Source: Bedellia somnulentella
Taxonomy: Eukaryota; Arthropoda; Insecta; Lepidoptera; Bedelliidae
Length of the DNA: 64,000 bases
Reading direction: 5' to 3'
NCBI GenBank assembly: GCA_963576735.1
Contig: OY755175.1
Span: 5,348,401-5,412,400, forward strand
Under the pieces are notes generated by a model that saw only the letters and a program-made list of their open reading frames with translations, was not told the origin of the DNA and did not search any database. The translations under genes were made by a program, and so were the position numbers. This document shows, piece after piece, positions 1 through 12,335 of the stretch. Position 1 is the first letter of the stretch. Every line of letters starts with the position of its first letter.

Positions 1-769
1 GAATCACTTCTCACCTTTTTAGTTGACTTGAACAAATGATTCTCCTGATAACCTTTGTATTCCAGTGTTTTTGTATTATATCTGAAAGGTATAAGTGTCA
101 AAATATATTTATTCTTCGAACATGTCCTTCAAACTTAAGTTTTGTTAAGTTAATCACTGCTCACAGGTGGATATTATTTGAAAGTGAGACTGAAAATAAC
201 CAAATCTGATCTTAAATTAAGCGTTCCTATTAGTAAACCATCCCTAGTAACATATAATCATATTGGCTACAATAGCGACAACAGAAATACATCATCTATA
301 AAAATAAACTTTCTAGATACAAGCTTTATTAGATGGAGCCTGGTGAAAGACAGACAGCGAAGTCTTAGTTATACGGTAGTATAAGTACGGAATCTTAAAA
401 AAGTAGTAACAGCTAGTTAAAGATTCCAAATCCTAGAACTATCTGCAATTAGATAGCAGCCACAGATACATTTGAATTACATGTCTACCTCAATCCAGAC
501 TATAATGATAGGTGCAAACACTCAAACTGACAGTGGGTGTAGTTACGGCCAAGTACGGTCTGATCACCATGAGGATTCCGAATACATTATAGTTGGAAAT
601 GAAACATCGAATTTTATTGGTTTTTGCCCTTGGTTTAGCCTATGTATACCATTAACGTGTTTGCTTGCTACCCTAATGGCTGAGCATGTTAATACTAAAT
701 AGGGCCTCTGGCTTTTGTAAAGTCATTTGTTTCGTTCATGTACAAGAATTGTAAACTGTCCTTATGAAA
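1..769. other. No recognised feature
   Basis: AT-rich sequence with only short open frames; no repeat shared with the rest of the window was noticed. Confidence 0.5.
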
Positions 770-1012
770 ACATAACATATAACATATGCTCACGCCATTA
801 GTTCCTATTTGAGTACGCAGAAACTATCGATAGCCACTTCGTACGATCCAGGCAAACCTCTCTAGCATCGCTTACATCCATCAATCTTTTCATACATGTC
901 CTTTTATTCTTTATACTTCGGACGCCTGCCTTTTTGAGCACACTCTATTTGGTCCAAATGAGTACTCCGTAGTCTTCCTCTACTAACATTACCTTATAAT
1001 TGAAATCATATT
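770..1012 (-). mobile_element. LINE-B 3' fragment
   Basis: On the minus strand it encodes MKRLMDVSDAREVCLDRTKW and SIVSAYSNRN-stop, followed by GGCGTGAGCATATG. It matches the copy at 37860. Confidence 0.75.
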
Positions 1013-1078
1013 GCAAAACAATACATGGTCACTGTGAAGATCAGATGGCAATTTAGCACATAATATCTAAAATTGCTT

Positions 1079-1320
1079 AGCTGTGTAGTATCGGCTTAGA
1101 ATAGCACTACCCCATTACTTCCCATGGGTGATTGTAAGAGGCGACCAAGGGTATCGGGGCTTTTTAGGTGATTATTGGGCGAAGCGGTTGAAGACTGGAG
1201 ACCAATTAATTAAAACATTTGTTTGATAATATTTTCCCCCTTAATATCTGAAAAATTTTCTGAAACTGAAGTTCTGGCTACTTCTCTAGGGATTTATAAC
1301 CGTGAGTATGAGTGTGTGTG
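1079..1320 (+). mobile_element. SINE-A copy, diverged
   Basis: From GCTGTGTAGTATCGGCTTAG to ATAACCGTGAGTATG, with a diverged middle. Confidence 0.8.
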
Positions 1321-2338
1321 TCTAACTTTATTTTTGCTTACACAGAATTATCGAACCAATATTGCGGCAAGACCGTGTAAGGGTTATCTTGTAAGTCATG
1401 TAAGTAGGCCATCTGTGGCTGATAGATTAAATTAATCTAGTCAGAAGCCGCAACCAATGCTTCTACTAGATTACCTTTCTTGCCTCGGATAATAACCTGA
1501 ACTAAGTTCTTTGTATAGCTCGAGTGTACGAAAGTTAAAATTTGCAAGCGAAGTTCATTAAATATGCAGAGGAAAACTATCAAGTTTCATAAGACGTTAT
1601 GCCCTGGTTTTTATATCTTGATGTTTTTTTTAAATTTAATTATGCAAAAAATAATATAGTAACAAGCGTTTAAAAGATGAAATTTCTTTATTTTAATAAA
1701 ACAAATAAACTACATAAGTTTTTTGTGAAAATTTATGAGGTTATTATGCACTTTGATTTCATTTCCATATTCGTTTTAAATGGATACTTTGATTTTTCGG
1801 TTTATTTAATGGTATGTTTTCCTATGTGATATCATAATACAATGTATGCCTGAAAAAATATGATAAATTTCTTCACAGAAATAATGCTTCCAAACTTATT
1901 GGCTTGCAAGAATTAAACGCAAATTCCTATTCAAAACCATCCTTTCCAACCAATACTAACCCGCCTCTGCATTACTTGGTGATGCTAGAAACGTTTTCAT
2001 TTCAACCGGTCTACAAAAGCATAGAGATGATAGATAACTGTTTTAGACTTCTATTGTATTGATCTCGAATCCGTGGGCGGTATTGTGCAGATACTTGGCA
2101 TACTATTTCATAATATGTATTGTAAATGCTATGCACTTTTGTGATGGTAAATTAAATTATTTTTGTTGCTCCATTTTACTAGGTTACAAAAGGTTATTTT
2201 GGACTTATGTCGTCATATTCGTTCCCTAATTTAGACTGTTATATCAGTGACGAATTTCGATGGACTTCATATATTTGATGCGTAATGTGAATTATGATTG
2301 TAAGTTTTCTTACAAATTGTTTATGAAATAGTATGTCA

Positions 2339-2714
2339 TCCGTGATAGCCCAGTGGGTAGAACACTCGGTTATCGTGCAAACGACTAGTGTTCAAATCCT
2401 GGGTCGGGCCTACACCAATTTGTCTTTTCTAAAGACATATGTGTGGTTAATTTATCATGGTTGTTAACGGTGAGGGAAAACATTGTGAGGAAACCCACAT
2501 GGCTGAGTTATACTTAGTCATGTGACAGTGTATTCGTACAAAGCGGCGATAGGCCTGCCCCCTATCACGTGAGTACACTGTCCATGCAAAACGTGGGTAC
2601 TCTGAACACCAGGTGACAAAGTCACGTGATGTTCAGAAGTATTAGTACCTCTGCCAACCCCTTCGGGGATATTCGGCGTGAACGTTTATGTTTATATGTT
2701 ATATGTTATGTTTT
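2339..2714 (+). mobile_element. SINE-C full-length copy
   Basis: tRNA-like head with A box (TAGCCCAGTGGGT) and B box (GTTCAAATCCTGG), then a unique body (AAAGACATATGTGTGGTTAA, CGGCGATAGGCCTGCCCCCT, CTGCCAACCCCTTCGGGGAT) and a TTATATG-type tail. This copy sets the reference layout for the family. Confidence 0.87.
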
Positions 2715-2998
2715 TTCAATAGATCGAAAAGTTGCAAGTCGAATGTAGGCTGTTTCAACATGTCAGTGTAACCAGTAAAGTTTCATTTGCGTAATCACAA
2801 ATCCTAAATAAGTAGTCCCGAATCCAAAGAACGTTAAACAAAGGGTTATGAATAAGCTATCACTTCCCTGAGGAAGATGACTGAAACTTATTACTTCTGA
2901 GTATTCTGAGTATAATTTGACGTAAAATTTACGAAAAAATCAAGTGACATGACATCTCGGCTTTAACTTAGATTTCATTGGTGTATTACTTTTATAAC

Positions 2999-3250
2999 AT
3001 ATAAACTCACACCATTATTTCACATTAGGGTAGGCAGAGACTATCGATCGCCACATCATACGAGCTTCATCATTCATTCATCAAAAGTGCTTCATTTATA
3101 ACCATAAATCTTTTCATGCATACTCTTTTATTCTTCATACTTTGGAAGCCTGACTTATTGTGCACTCTTTAAATTTGGTCCAAGTATGTTTTTAATGGCC
3201 GTCCTCTACAAAATTACTCTCCTCAATAGCTCTATAGAACCATTTTAATT
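2999..3250 (-). mobile_element. LINE-B 3' fragment, decayed
   Basis: Minus-strand similarity to the LINE-B C-terminal region and its GTGAGT tail (left end near 3003). Several indels. Confidence 0.6.
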
Positions 3251-3389
3251 TTCATCCTTTTTAAAGACTTAACTCTGACTAACACTTGACGTTGTTAATG
3301 ACACAAAGTAATTTAACTTTTTTATTAGGTTTTTGTTTAGATACTAACAATGTCTGTATTTTTTTTATTTTTAAATCTTTTTGTTTATG

Positions 3390-3610
3390 AAAACCTCATT
3401 TGGGGATTATTACTAATAAATAAAAGAAAGAAAAAATTTTAAAATGTGTAAAAGAAATAAAGGATAGAAGAATTTCGCGCTGGCAGCCATTGACACGGTA
3501 GCTCAATTGGCAAGAGCGACGGGGGCGTATACCCGAGGTCGCGGGTTCGAATCCCGCCTGTGTCGAAATTTTTCTTTCCTTTATTTATTCTTTATTTATT
3601 AGTAATATCT
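3390..3610 (+). repeat. tRNA-like-containing repeat, single copy
   Basis: The tRNA-like part is 3492-3564 (GACACGG...CCTGTGTC with one acceptor mismatch; A box TAGCTCAATTGG; B box GGTTCGAATCCC). Flanks AGGATAGAAGAATTTCGCGC and AAATTTTTCTTTCCTTTATT match the units at 13392-14426. The anticodon loop is again eight bases. Confidence 0.7.
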
Positions 3611-4107
3611 GTATCATTAAGCAATTTATATGTAATGACAAAAAATGGTCCTAAATAAGATTTTTTGTTATCCTCTAAACATTTAGACTTAATTAGGTTA
3701 GAAAATTGATATCGCACTTTTTGCAACCACTCGATTGGTGACTTTTCCAATGGTAGTTTATTTGAGTTGACAAAAACCACTCGCAAGAACTAGTACCTGT
3801 GGACGTATCAAAAATAAGTTGTTTATAGACGAAAGTAATTACTATTTGATATACAAAAAAAGTATAATGGGGTATAATGCCTCACTCGCTTTTTGTTATT
3901 AATGCGAAAATTTGGTGAATTTCGTATATAATGGCTTGTGTATAGCTATCTCTTCTTTTGAAGTGGCCTTAGTTGATTCAAAGTTATAGATATAACATAG
4001 TTCTAACTTTTATTTAGTAACTCTAACTATTCTTTTTTGACAAGATAGTTTATTTTTATAGTTTTAAACTCTGACTGGTACTTATGACAAACAAGTGTGT
4101 AATATTA

Positions 4108-4330
4108 CATACATATACTCACGGCTATAAATCCCTAGATGGGGTAGCCAGAGCTAAGGAATTAGAAATTCCTCAGCCACGTTTGGAAAGTTAAGTGGGG
4201 AAAAGATGGTGAGATAAAGGTTGTTCGTGATGGGCATCGCCCAAAAATCCCTTAAAAGCCCCATACCGTTAGTCGCCTCTTACGTACACCCACGGATAGA
4301 AATGGGGTAGTGCTATTCTAAGCCGACATG
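4108..4330 (-). mobile_element. SINE-A copy
   Basis: ACATACATATACTCACGGCT at the left through CTATTCTAAGCCGACATGAC at the right. Confidence 0.88.
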
Positions 4331-4554
4331 ACTGAGTTTAAAAAAGTTTTAATGTAAATAAATTCGTTGTGTTTATTATTATGTAGGTTATTCGATAAAG
4401 CAGAGCGTCGGTTACTGATAACATATTATCAACTGCGAGGTTAATATCAAAAGTAAATATAAACATGTATTTGTATACGTTTCATTAGGTTTGCTATTTA
4501 TCCAAGTAAAAAAATGCTTCGTTATGAACCTAATAGTAATCATAATTGTTATTT

Positions 4555-4818
4555 TGGTTTATCATGGTTGTTAACGGTGAGGGAAAACATCGTGAGGAAA
4601 CCCACATGGCTGAGTTGTAATTAGTCATGTGACAGTGTATTCGTACAAAACGGCGATAGGCCTGCCCCCTATCACGTGAGTACACTGTCTAAGCAAAACG
4701 TGGGTACCTTCTCTGGAAACTAAATGGCGCTTGTCATGTGAGTTCAGAAGTATTGGTACCTCTGCCAACCCCTTCGGGGATAAACGGCGTGAACGTTTAT
4801 GTAACGTTTATGTAGTAA
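4555..4818 (+). mobile_element. SINE-C copy, 5'-truncated
   Basis: Starts at TTATCATGGTTGTTAACGGT and ends GCGTGAACGTTTATG; the tRNA-like head is absent. Confidence 0.82.
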
Positions 4819-5591
4819 TCATAAATGAGGATAAATTGTTGTTCCAGCTTTTTCAATCTTCATTGAATTTGAATAATACTGTATTAGAGACTAAAACTTT
4901 TACATACATCAAAATATAGATATAGGTAAAGGTTACAATTAGTGCAAATCATTAACTAGCTTTTGCTTAACACTTTTTTCTTAGCAATATTTCCATTCAT
5001 CTGTAAACAAAAAGAAACCATTATGCTATTTTCACAACATCATCCTTTATTGTGGCTTGAAAAAGGTAATTAGCAAGGCTTTGAAAGTATTCAGTAGTTT
5101 GTATTGACTAATGATTTCGTCACTTTAACTTAAGGTCATACTAAGTTTTTTTAAGACACGTTTTGGAAATGGTTACTATTTTCTCTGACAAACTATAACA
5201 AGACGCAATTAATTATATCCATTGATATTTTAACCACTTAATAATAACTCAAAATTTATAAATGGTGTTAAAATTTATAAAATATTTTATTCTTTTCCTA
5301 GTCTTGGTTTGTGATATTTTTATTCATATTTACATGTCTAAAAACATGCTTCTATTCATATATTTTCTCCAAAAATTCTTTCCGAATTTTAGAAGTACCT
5401 AGGTTCTTTCTGTGGAGGTGGATTATATGTATTAATTATATTTCTAAAACTTATTTGTGTATTTTATTTAGGTATTTGTATTACTTGTATATATAAAAGT
5501 ATGTAGTTATGTATGTATGTGTGTTCATATGTTTGTAATATTATATTATTTTGTGTAATTAATATTTATGTTACTATATATTATTTCAATT

Positions 5592-5795
5592 GAATAAGTT
5601 AGTTTTAAAGTAAGCTTGTTTTGTGCATCTACCCAGATAACTAGTTTACCGATCTCACCTTCCAAAGGTTGTCTGGAAGAGATCGCTTTTAGCGATAAGA
5701 CCGCCGATTGTACCTCACTGTAAACTGTATGATAATTTCTTTTGTAAATTTGTGTTTGATGTACAATAAAGAGTTATTCTATTCTATTCTATTCA
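5592..5795 (+). mobile_element. 3' end of a non-LTR retrotransposon with TTCTA-type tail
   Basis: GTTGTCTGGAAGAGATCGCT and TTTAGCGATAAGACCGCC, then ACAATAAAGAG and a TTCTA microsatellite at 5774-5793. This is the layout of a LINE 3' UTR of a kind widespread in lepidopteran genomes. No coding part is present. Confidence 0.65.
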
Positions 5796-6308
5796 TTATA
5801 GTATCTTAGCTCGCCAAATAGGGTTAATTTAATATCGTTGTCAGTACAGCACAGATACTATGAGACAACATTAAGCTCGTGACCAGATCATCGCCCCGGA
5901 ACCAGTTCCTAGACCCTCGGGTCACGAAGGAACCTTAGCGACACTTTCTATCCGGTTTCTTCGATACATTTGAGAAGGATTAATACGATATCGTTTAGTT
6001 TTAGTTTTATAATTAATACATATAGGTCTTAATTGTCGTTATACACATGTAACTATACTTACGGCCAAAAGAACCATATTATATGCATTCCGGATATCCA
6101 CCCCGTTCAGGGTGGATGGATGGACATGCGTTTCCGAATATCCGACCTAGGGAGGATTTTTTAGGGTGGATAAACGGAATAAGCCAAAAGTATTATAAAC
6201 TTAAGCCAAAAATTTATTCGGAATACAAGTTTAATCGTGACGGGTGTCCAGCCCCATTGCTCGAAAATCATTTAAAAAGCACAAATACCCTAACCCACCT
6301 ATCACAAC

Positions 6309-7159
6309 TAGCGTTGAAAAAAGCGAGAAATTTTTCCGTTTTTTTTTCAAATTCCTTCGTTTCTATGCAAGTTTTATTCGAAAGTCTCAAGAAAAATAAA
6401 AATTATTTTTTTCTTATTTTTTATCTATGAAACGGAAAAAAACCGAAAAATATAAAAAAAAACGGAAACATATTGTTGTTTTTTTAGTAGAATATTTTTA
6501 TTATTAGTTGGAGGGTAGATAAAACTATTTTTTATTGTTGTAATGCGCTCATTCCGGTCAGTCAGACAGACCACACTCAGTTCGTGCAATCGTTCCGTGC
6601 ATAATTTATCATTTATTTGTACAATATATTTTAATTTATCAATTCGCCTGCTGGTATTACTCAGCTCGGACGCAGTTTGTTATAACGGAAAGTTATATCT
6701 AAAATAGTTTACTTATGTTCTTATTGTGTTTCGGTCGATATCACAATGCCTCGTAGGAAAAGTAACATATGGGATCATTGTCAAATTGTAGATAAAAATA
6801 ATAAGAAATACGCAAAATGTCTATTTTGTTCAAAGGAGTATGCATTTGCAAATATGCTACACGTATGATGGAGCATTTGTTATCATGTGCACAGTGTCCA
6901 TACGAAATAAAGACTTCATTTAGTGATAAAAGGAAGAAACCTAGCGCGAAAAACAGTTCGATACAGTTTTTTCTTTGTTTTTTTCAATTGTTTTTTTCAT
7001 ATTCGAAAAAAAACGGCAAAACTTTCAATAAAACTGTTTTTTTCCCAAGAGTTTTTTATTATAGAATTCAGTGTAACAAACGAATAAAACGGTAAAAAAC
7101 GATAAATCGTTTCTTTCGACAGAAAAAACAATTTGTTTCTTTCGGAATTTTCATCGCTA
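6309..7159 (+). mobile_element. Internally deleted hAT-family transposon
   Basis: The ends form an imperfect 12-bp inverted repeat, TAGCGTTGAAAA at the left and TTTTCATCGCTA at the right (one mismatch). The 8-bp sequence ATCACAAC directly flanks both ends (6301-6308 and 7160-7167), the duplication size diagnostic of hAT insertion. Only the first part of a transposase gene, a BED zinc finger, remains. The rest is A/T-run-rich filler around CGG and ACGG motifs. At 851 bp it cannot encode a transposase. Confidence 0.88.
6746..6975 (+). pseudogene. Remnant of a hAT transposase N-terminus (BED zinc finger), frameshifted
   Basis: From the ATG at 6746 the frame reads MPRRKSNIWDHC, then a YAKCLFCSKEY segment (Cys-x2-Cys), and stops at 6863-6865. 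The next frame resumes with RMMEHLLSCAQCP, supplying the His and Cys ligands of a BED finger. The break fits a 2-bp insertion near 6850. No catalytic region follows. The BED finger normally gives the transposase its DNA binding. Confidence 0.8.
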
Positions 7160-7317
7160 ATCACAACACATCCACGGAAAGAAAGTCAATGCTATTCTTA
7201 GCCGAGTATATGCATCTTTGCATATGAATCACAAACATATATACATAATTGAATTTTCAAACGCAATATGTTATTGGAAATTTTAAAATTTGAATATGAT
7301 ACCAATTTTTTTGATAA

Positions 7318-7545
7318 TAAATAAAGGAAAGAAAAATTTCGACACATGTGGGAATCGAACCCGCGACCTCGGGTATACGCCCCGACGCTCTGCCAACTGA
7401 GCCACCGTGTCAATTGGCTGCCAGTGCGAAATTCTTCTATCCTTTATTTCTTTTACACGTTTAAGTAGTGTTTGCGTTTCCTACCTCCGAATTTTTAACT
7501 AATTTGGATGGCCACTTGTCTACCTTTTCAGATAGAATGTTGGTT
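7318..7545 (-). repeat. tRNA-like-containing repeat, single copy
   Basis: The tRNA-like part is 7341-7411 on the minus strand with a damaged acceptor stem. The same downstream flank (GTTTAAGTAGTGTTTGCG, TCTACCTTTTCAGATAGAAT) marks the family. Confidence 0.7.
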
Positions 7546-8451
7546 CCATATTTATTCTCCAAAAAAGAGCAATAAGAGCTTTTTATAATTTGAGATCACG
7601 AGATTCCCTGAGAGAATTGTTTAAAACCATAAATATAAAGACGCTGCCATGTCAATATATTTATGTAAGAAAAAAGGCCTCTTTTGTGAAAAATTGTGAC
7701 AGACATATTCGAAATCTGAGAGACAACAATAAAAATTTCAGTGCCAAAATACAGATTGTCAAAAGTAAATACATCTTTCATGGGGTTATGCGCAAAAATG
7801 TATAATAAAATTCAAAGCAGTAGTTAAAAGAAATCTTAGTTCAAAAGCCTATTACAATGTTAATGATTACATTAATGATGAAGTGGCTTGGTGTCATCAG
7901 GGCTCTGTGCAGGATGTTTCCGGGCTAACACCAAGATTGTAATGGACGTAAAAAAATATGTGTGTTGACGAGTTTCTTACGGGTTCTTCTCTCAACAAAA
8001 CACCTTCCGAATCCGAAGTAAACTTAAAGTATTAAGTTGAAATTTGACGTTCAAAAAACAAAGATTTATCTTTTTACTTCGAAATAAATGATTATTTTAT
8101 TTAACGGAAGTTCGAGAGTACTTTCATCTTATAATGTGCAATGCAAGTCTATTAAATCGTCTCAGAACAAAACAAAACGCAACATGAAAGCAGGAAATGA
8201 ATACTTACTTAGTCTTTACTCCTTTCATTTATTTACGCTGTTCTGGAACGAAGTGGCTATAAATCAGTAATGTAATACACGATATTGTGTAAAACATTCA
8301 GCTAGTGACTTCCGTCAACAAGTTGGTTAGTTCGAGTTTATACTAACTTTAATATTGTTAGCTAAGTGTATTTCTATCCCATCTCTCCACGTGGGCAGTG
8401 GTCACATGAGGCGACTAAGTACACGAGGCTTCTGAATCTGAACAGCAGGGC

Positions 8452-8578
8452 AAGCACGAGCCGTGTTTAAACTAGTTATCGCGTGGGATAAAGCAGCCAT
8501 CTCTTACGCACTTACTTAGTATCGTATACTGCCATCTCATTCTAACCGTTATCGTGTCGAAAAATAGCGCTCGTGCTT
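8452..8578. repeat. Small inverted-repeat element with a relative at 45030-45160
   Basis: AAGCACGAGC (8452-8461) is inverted at 8569-8578, and GGGC sits outside both ends. The interior (TTAACTAG, ATCGCGTG, CATCTCATTCTAAC) resembles 45030-45160, which suggests a dispersed short element. Confidence 0.5.
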
Positions 8579-8774
8579 GGGCTTCAGTTAGATGTATTCT
8601 AAAAGTCTTATAAGTTAGTTGTAGAAACATGGTTCTGGGTTTGCAAGAAGCAGCTTCGATTGCCTTTGAGCGCAATCTTATATACAATGAAAGACAAATT
8701 TGATATATTGTAAAAAAATATTTTTATTACTCAATTATTGGTTTTCATCACAAAGCCAATATATGTCCCTACTA

Positions 8775-8930
8775 ACGGCTTAAATTGCCCTCAGATTCAA
8801 GGAATCATTTTAATTTTCAGATAATCAGGTGATTAATGCCTGCAATATCCTAACAAAGTGGGTTTAATTTTATTAATTTATATTATGAATTTACCGCCTT
8901 GGAATTGAACCTGAGACCTCAAGTGTTAAT
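8775..8930 (-). mobile_element. SINE-E copy, diverged
   Basis: AATTTTCAGATAATCAGGTG and AATGCCTGCAATATCC match the minus strand of 54137-54450; GGAATTGAACCTGAGACC is the B-box side of the head. Confidence 0.6.
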
Positions 8931-9456
8931 ATTGAAAAATACAATACAATTTAATAGTTTATTCTCTGTTAATTGTATATTGTGATTTTATTAATGCGAT
9001 ATAATTCCTAGGAAAAAATAAATTAATACCCCTCTTACATTAAATTAAATAATAAATGAGTAAATAAATCGTAAATTTAACCTTTCTTGGGTCCCGTGTC
9101 CGCTTACTAAGAATATCTAAAAATAAAAGACATGGTCACAAAAAGTCGCAAACGGAAGCGTTGCGGAAGTGCTACTTCAACAGATTTATGAAAAAGGAAA
9201 GGTTCTTGATTCGAGCCGTATTTTTATGATTGAACGAAGGTTCAAGTTCAATATGAGTGTAAGGCCTATACTTTTGTATTTTGTTGATGACTTTGCTTGC
9301 GAAAAAACCAAAAACATCGTTTTTGTTTAATTGCCAAAGTGCATTTTGATTATGATCTCAAAATTCAATTCTCAAAACCCATTTAATTTCAATTAGTAGA
9401 TACACTACAACTTTTATCCTATATACCCTCTCCTGTACTATTATACACTTATACTA

Positions 9457-9545
9457 ATACAAAAATTACATATACCAATGCACTGTGTAATCTATATAAC
9501 ATGATAAATACCAATAGTAATGTAATAAATATTGAGCCATAGCCT
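9457..9545 (+). repeat. Repeat J, copy 1
   Basis: About 90 bp (ACATATACCAATGCACTGTG ... ATATTGAGCCATAGCC) are the reverse complement of 10301-10391. Confidence 0.65.
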
Positions 9546-10300
9546 ATAATTGCGAAGTAATAAATCTATGAATGAATACAATTTTATTATTTTAGTCAAG
9601 CCTCAACTCGAGAACTGTTAAGTTTCATAAAGTGATAGAAATAGTTATTTGATTTTCTTCAGATCTGCAATCAAATGAAGCAGACCCCGTCGATGGCAAT
9701 CTCGAATGAAATATTCTTCAGATCCGACGATACTGGATGCAGTTAACGTAAATCACAGGTTTTAAAGTGGTAGATGGAATGATAGTTCTGTGCATTAGTG
9801 GATTTACCGCGTGAAATTGCAAATAGCCGCTTTATGTTATCTTTTTACTATTTAATACGCTATTGTTTGATGTTGTTTGATATCTAGTGAGATCCAAGAT
9901 GGCCGCTGTGCTAAATTGACCGTATAGCTAGATGTGTAGGTGGTAGCCGGGTTGTATTTTTAAAACATATTTTATCCTTTATTAAGAATTCGTTTAAACC
10001 AATCTCATCATTACATTCCCATTGGTGTAGGCTGATAAAAAAAGGGAAAGTACTTTTAACGTTTTTTGTGGAATCCGATGAATAATGTTTATAAAAAGTT
10101 ACAAAGCAAAAGTAATTTTATTTTGAGGGACATTTTCTTACTTCAGCATTGATAAGAAAAATATCCCAGAGAATATACAGTCTAATTCATTTTCGAACCA
10201 AAACATACAATACTAATTTGAATGTTTTTGTTCATGAAAACTTCATATGGGAATTACTACTAATAAATAAAGGATAAATTTATCCTTTCAACTTATATTT

Positions 10301-10440
10301 TAGGCTATGGCTCAATATTTATTATATTATTATTGGTAATTATCATGTTATATAGTTTAAATAGTGCATTGGTATATATAATTTTTGTATTGATAAATAA
10401 ATAAAGGATAAATTTTTCCTTTATTTATCAATACAATACT
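10301..10440 (-). repeat. Repeat J, copy 2, with an adjoining hairpin
   Basis: GGCTATGGCTCAATATTTAT through TGCATTGGTATATATAA match copy 1 inverted. TTGATAAATAAATAAAGGA and TCCTTTATTTATCAA then form a hairpin at about 10389-10433. Confidence 0.6.
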
Positions 10441-10679
10441 AATATATAAAGAATACAAAATTGTTTCACTGTAAACATCATAGAAGATTTCCAACATTTC
10501 CACTTAACCAACGCGTGTCTAAAATGCAGTTTATCCCACCACGTGCAACGCTAAAACACACCAATCGTTTCGTAAGTAATAGTTGTAAATGTGTGAAAGT
10601 GGAGAGAGGGAGTTTACGAGTACATAATGGCATTTACAAACTTTGTAGATTATACTTAGAGCACTAGTAAATCCTAATC

Positions 10680-11860
10680 ATTCTAAACTAGGGTCATTTC
10701 TAAGAGACTTTCCATAATAACGACGGCTAATAAAACAAGATAAATAAATGCTCTTCAATGTCGGACTCTGCGGTAAATTGGCATGAGTGTTTACAGGATC
10801 TGTTTGTTCAGCTTAGATCACGTGTGTTCTAAAAATACAAATATTGACTACATACACGTGCAATCAGTCGAGTGACCGGCCAGCCCCGTGTGGTTCAAGA
10901 TTTTTATTTATTGTTAATGCGATAATGCGATTTATTGGTATCACAAAGGACTATCGATTTTACTGTCGGTTTTGTCATGAAATATATAGTTTTCATGGTT
11001 ATTACCATTAAATTTCTGAATGAAATAGTAATTTAGAGTTATGATAGCAAAATGGTTCTTTTGCCAAATCGCTGTTCATCTGCGACCTTAAATGAAATAA
11101 TTGTTCATTAAAGTGTTTTGTTGTAATGTAAACTTAGAGAAAACGTATTTTTTTGTAACAGGTAGTATAATTAATCAAATATCTTTAACAAAATATACAC
11201 ACTTGATTTTTTATTATAAATAAATTCCTAGTTATTTGTTTTCGAATTTCTTTTTAACCGATAAAGTTTCATGCATGATATGATGAATATTGTTATAACA
11301 CATTTTACCGAGTTATTTTCAATAAAAACTACACCTGTACCTGCTTAAAAAACGAACAAAATGAACATAGGTACGAGTATTTTAATACAAATAAAAACCT
11401 TGTGTTTGCCTATACAATACCAAGCCATTGAAAACCTATCGTTTTGCTAAACGCTAAAATAGTAGTAATAACAACAAACGTTACATAAGCAGAATACGAT
11501 ATTCTACGGCAAAGTTTTAGAACTGGGAGCGAGCTGCAGCAATCCAATTATATAACAAACTAACTTAGCCCTTTGCGGATGCCCTCTGCATGATGCGCTG
11601 ATGTAACTTACACGAGCAAATCTAATTTGCTGAAATATAATGAAGCTTTGAAGTTCGTGATTTGATAGAACTCTTGTGAATTACAAAGTTGTTAGTGTTA
11701 TTTTTCATATGCAGAGACTCATTTATAAGTTAGAGTTCAAAGCTACCCCTCTCTATCAGCTACATATACAAATAAAGTAATAGAGAAAAAATGTTTTTAG
11801 TATGTTTTGTGCTTCAGTTGGGAAAGAACGCAAGTTCTTATTCACTTATAATCAAGCCTT
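10680..11860. other. No recognised feature
   Basis: AT-rich intergenic sequence without recognisable repeat ends, exons or long frames. Confidence 0.45.
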
Positions 11861-11861
11861 T

Positions 11862-12290
11862 TATTCCCGTTGGGAAGGCAGAGACTATTGATTACCACTT
11901 TGATTACCCTGACAAAATTTCTCTTACTCTTCTCACATTCATAATTCTTCTCATACATGTTCTTTTATTGTTTTCACTCCAAACCTCTACCTTTATAAGA
12001 ACGTCTTTAATCTCCAAACATCTTGAGTGGTCGTCCTCTACTATAAATAATTTCATTGGCTCAATATCTTCTCGCTACTTTACTTTCAAACATCTGCCCA
12101 AACTATCGTAACACACCATTTTCCATTTTGCATACAACGTCATCTTTCACTGAATTATTGATTTCTCTGCTAAACAGTGATTCCTCTCTCTGTCGCACAA
12201 CCTCCTATCGCATAAATTTCTCAGTGACCTCATTTTCACTGCATTCACTCTACTTTTATTCTTCTCAAAGTAAAAACCAGGAAAAATAGA
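11862..12290 (-). mobile_element. LINE-B fragment including the upstream conserved region
   Basis: On the minus strand MRSLRNLCDRRLCDRERN is followed by an LR-stop-FG block (cf. LRWFGH in RTE-like elements) and then the C-terminal region. It extends further 5' than other copies. Stops interrupt it. Confidence 0.65.
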
Positions 12291-12335
12291 ATAATGTGAA
12301 AAATATATATTATCGAATTGGATTAAAAAATTATA

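Noticed and set aside
178..702. Short open frames of 68 and 76 codons near the left edge
   Set aside because: Low-complexity codon use, the first lacks an ATG, and no splice context, family or conserved motif is visible; expected by chance in AT-rich DNA.
3492..3564. A functional tRNA gene
   Set aside because: Acceptor mismatch, irregular anticodon arm with an eight-base loop, and location within a dispersed repeat make a working tRNA unlikely.
6083..6430. 115-codon frame left of and into the hAT element
   Set aside because: It crosses the hAT insertion boundary at 6308/6309, so its C-terminal part is transposon filler; the N-terminal part has no recognised family.
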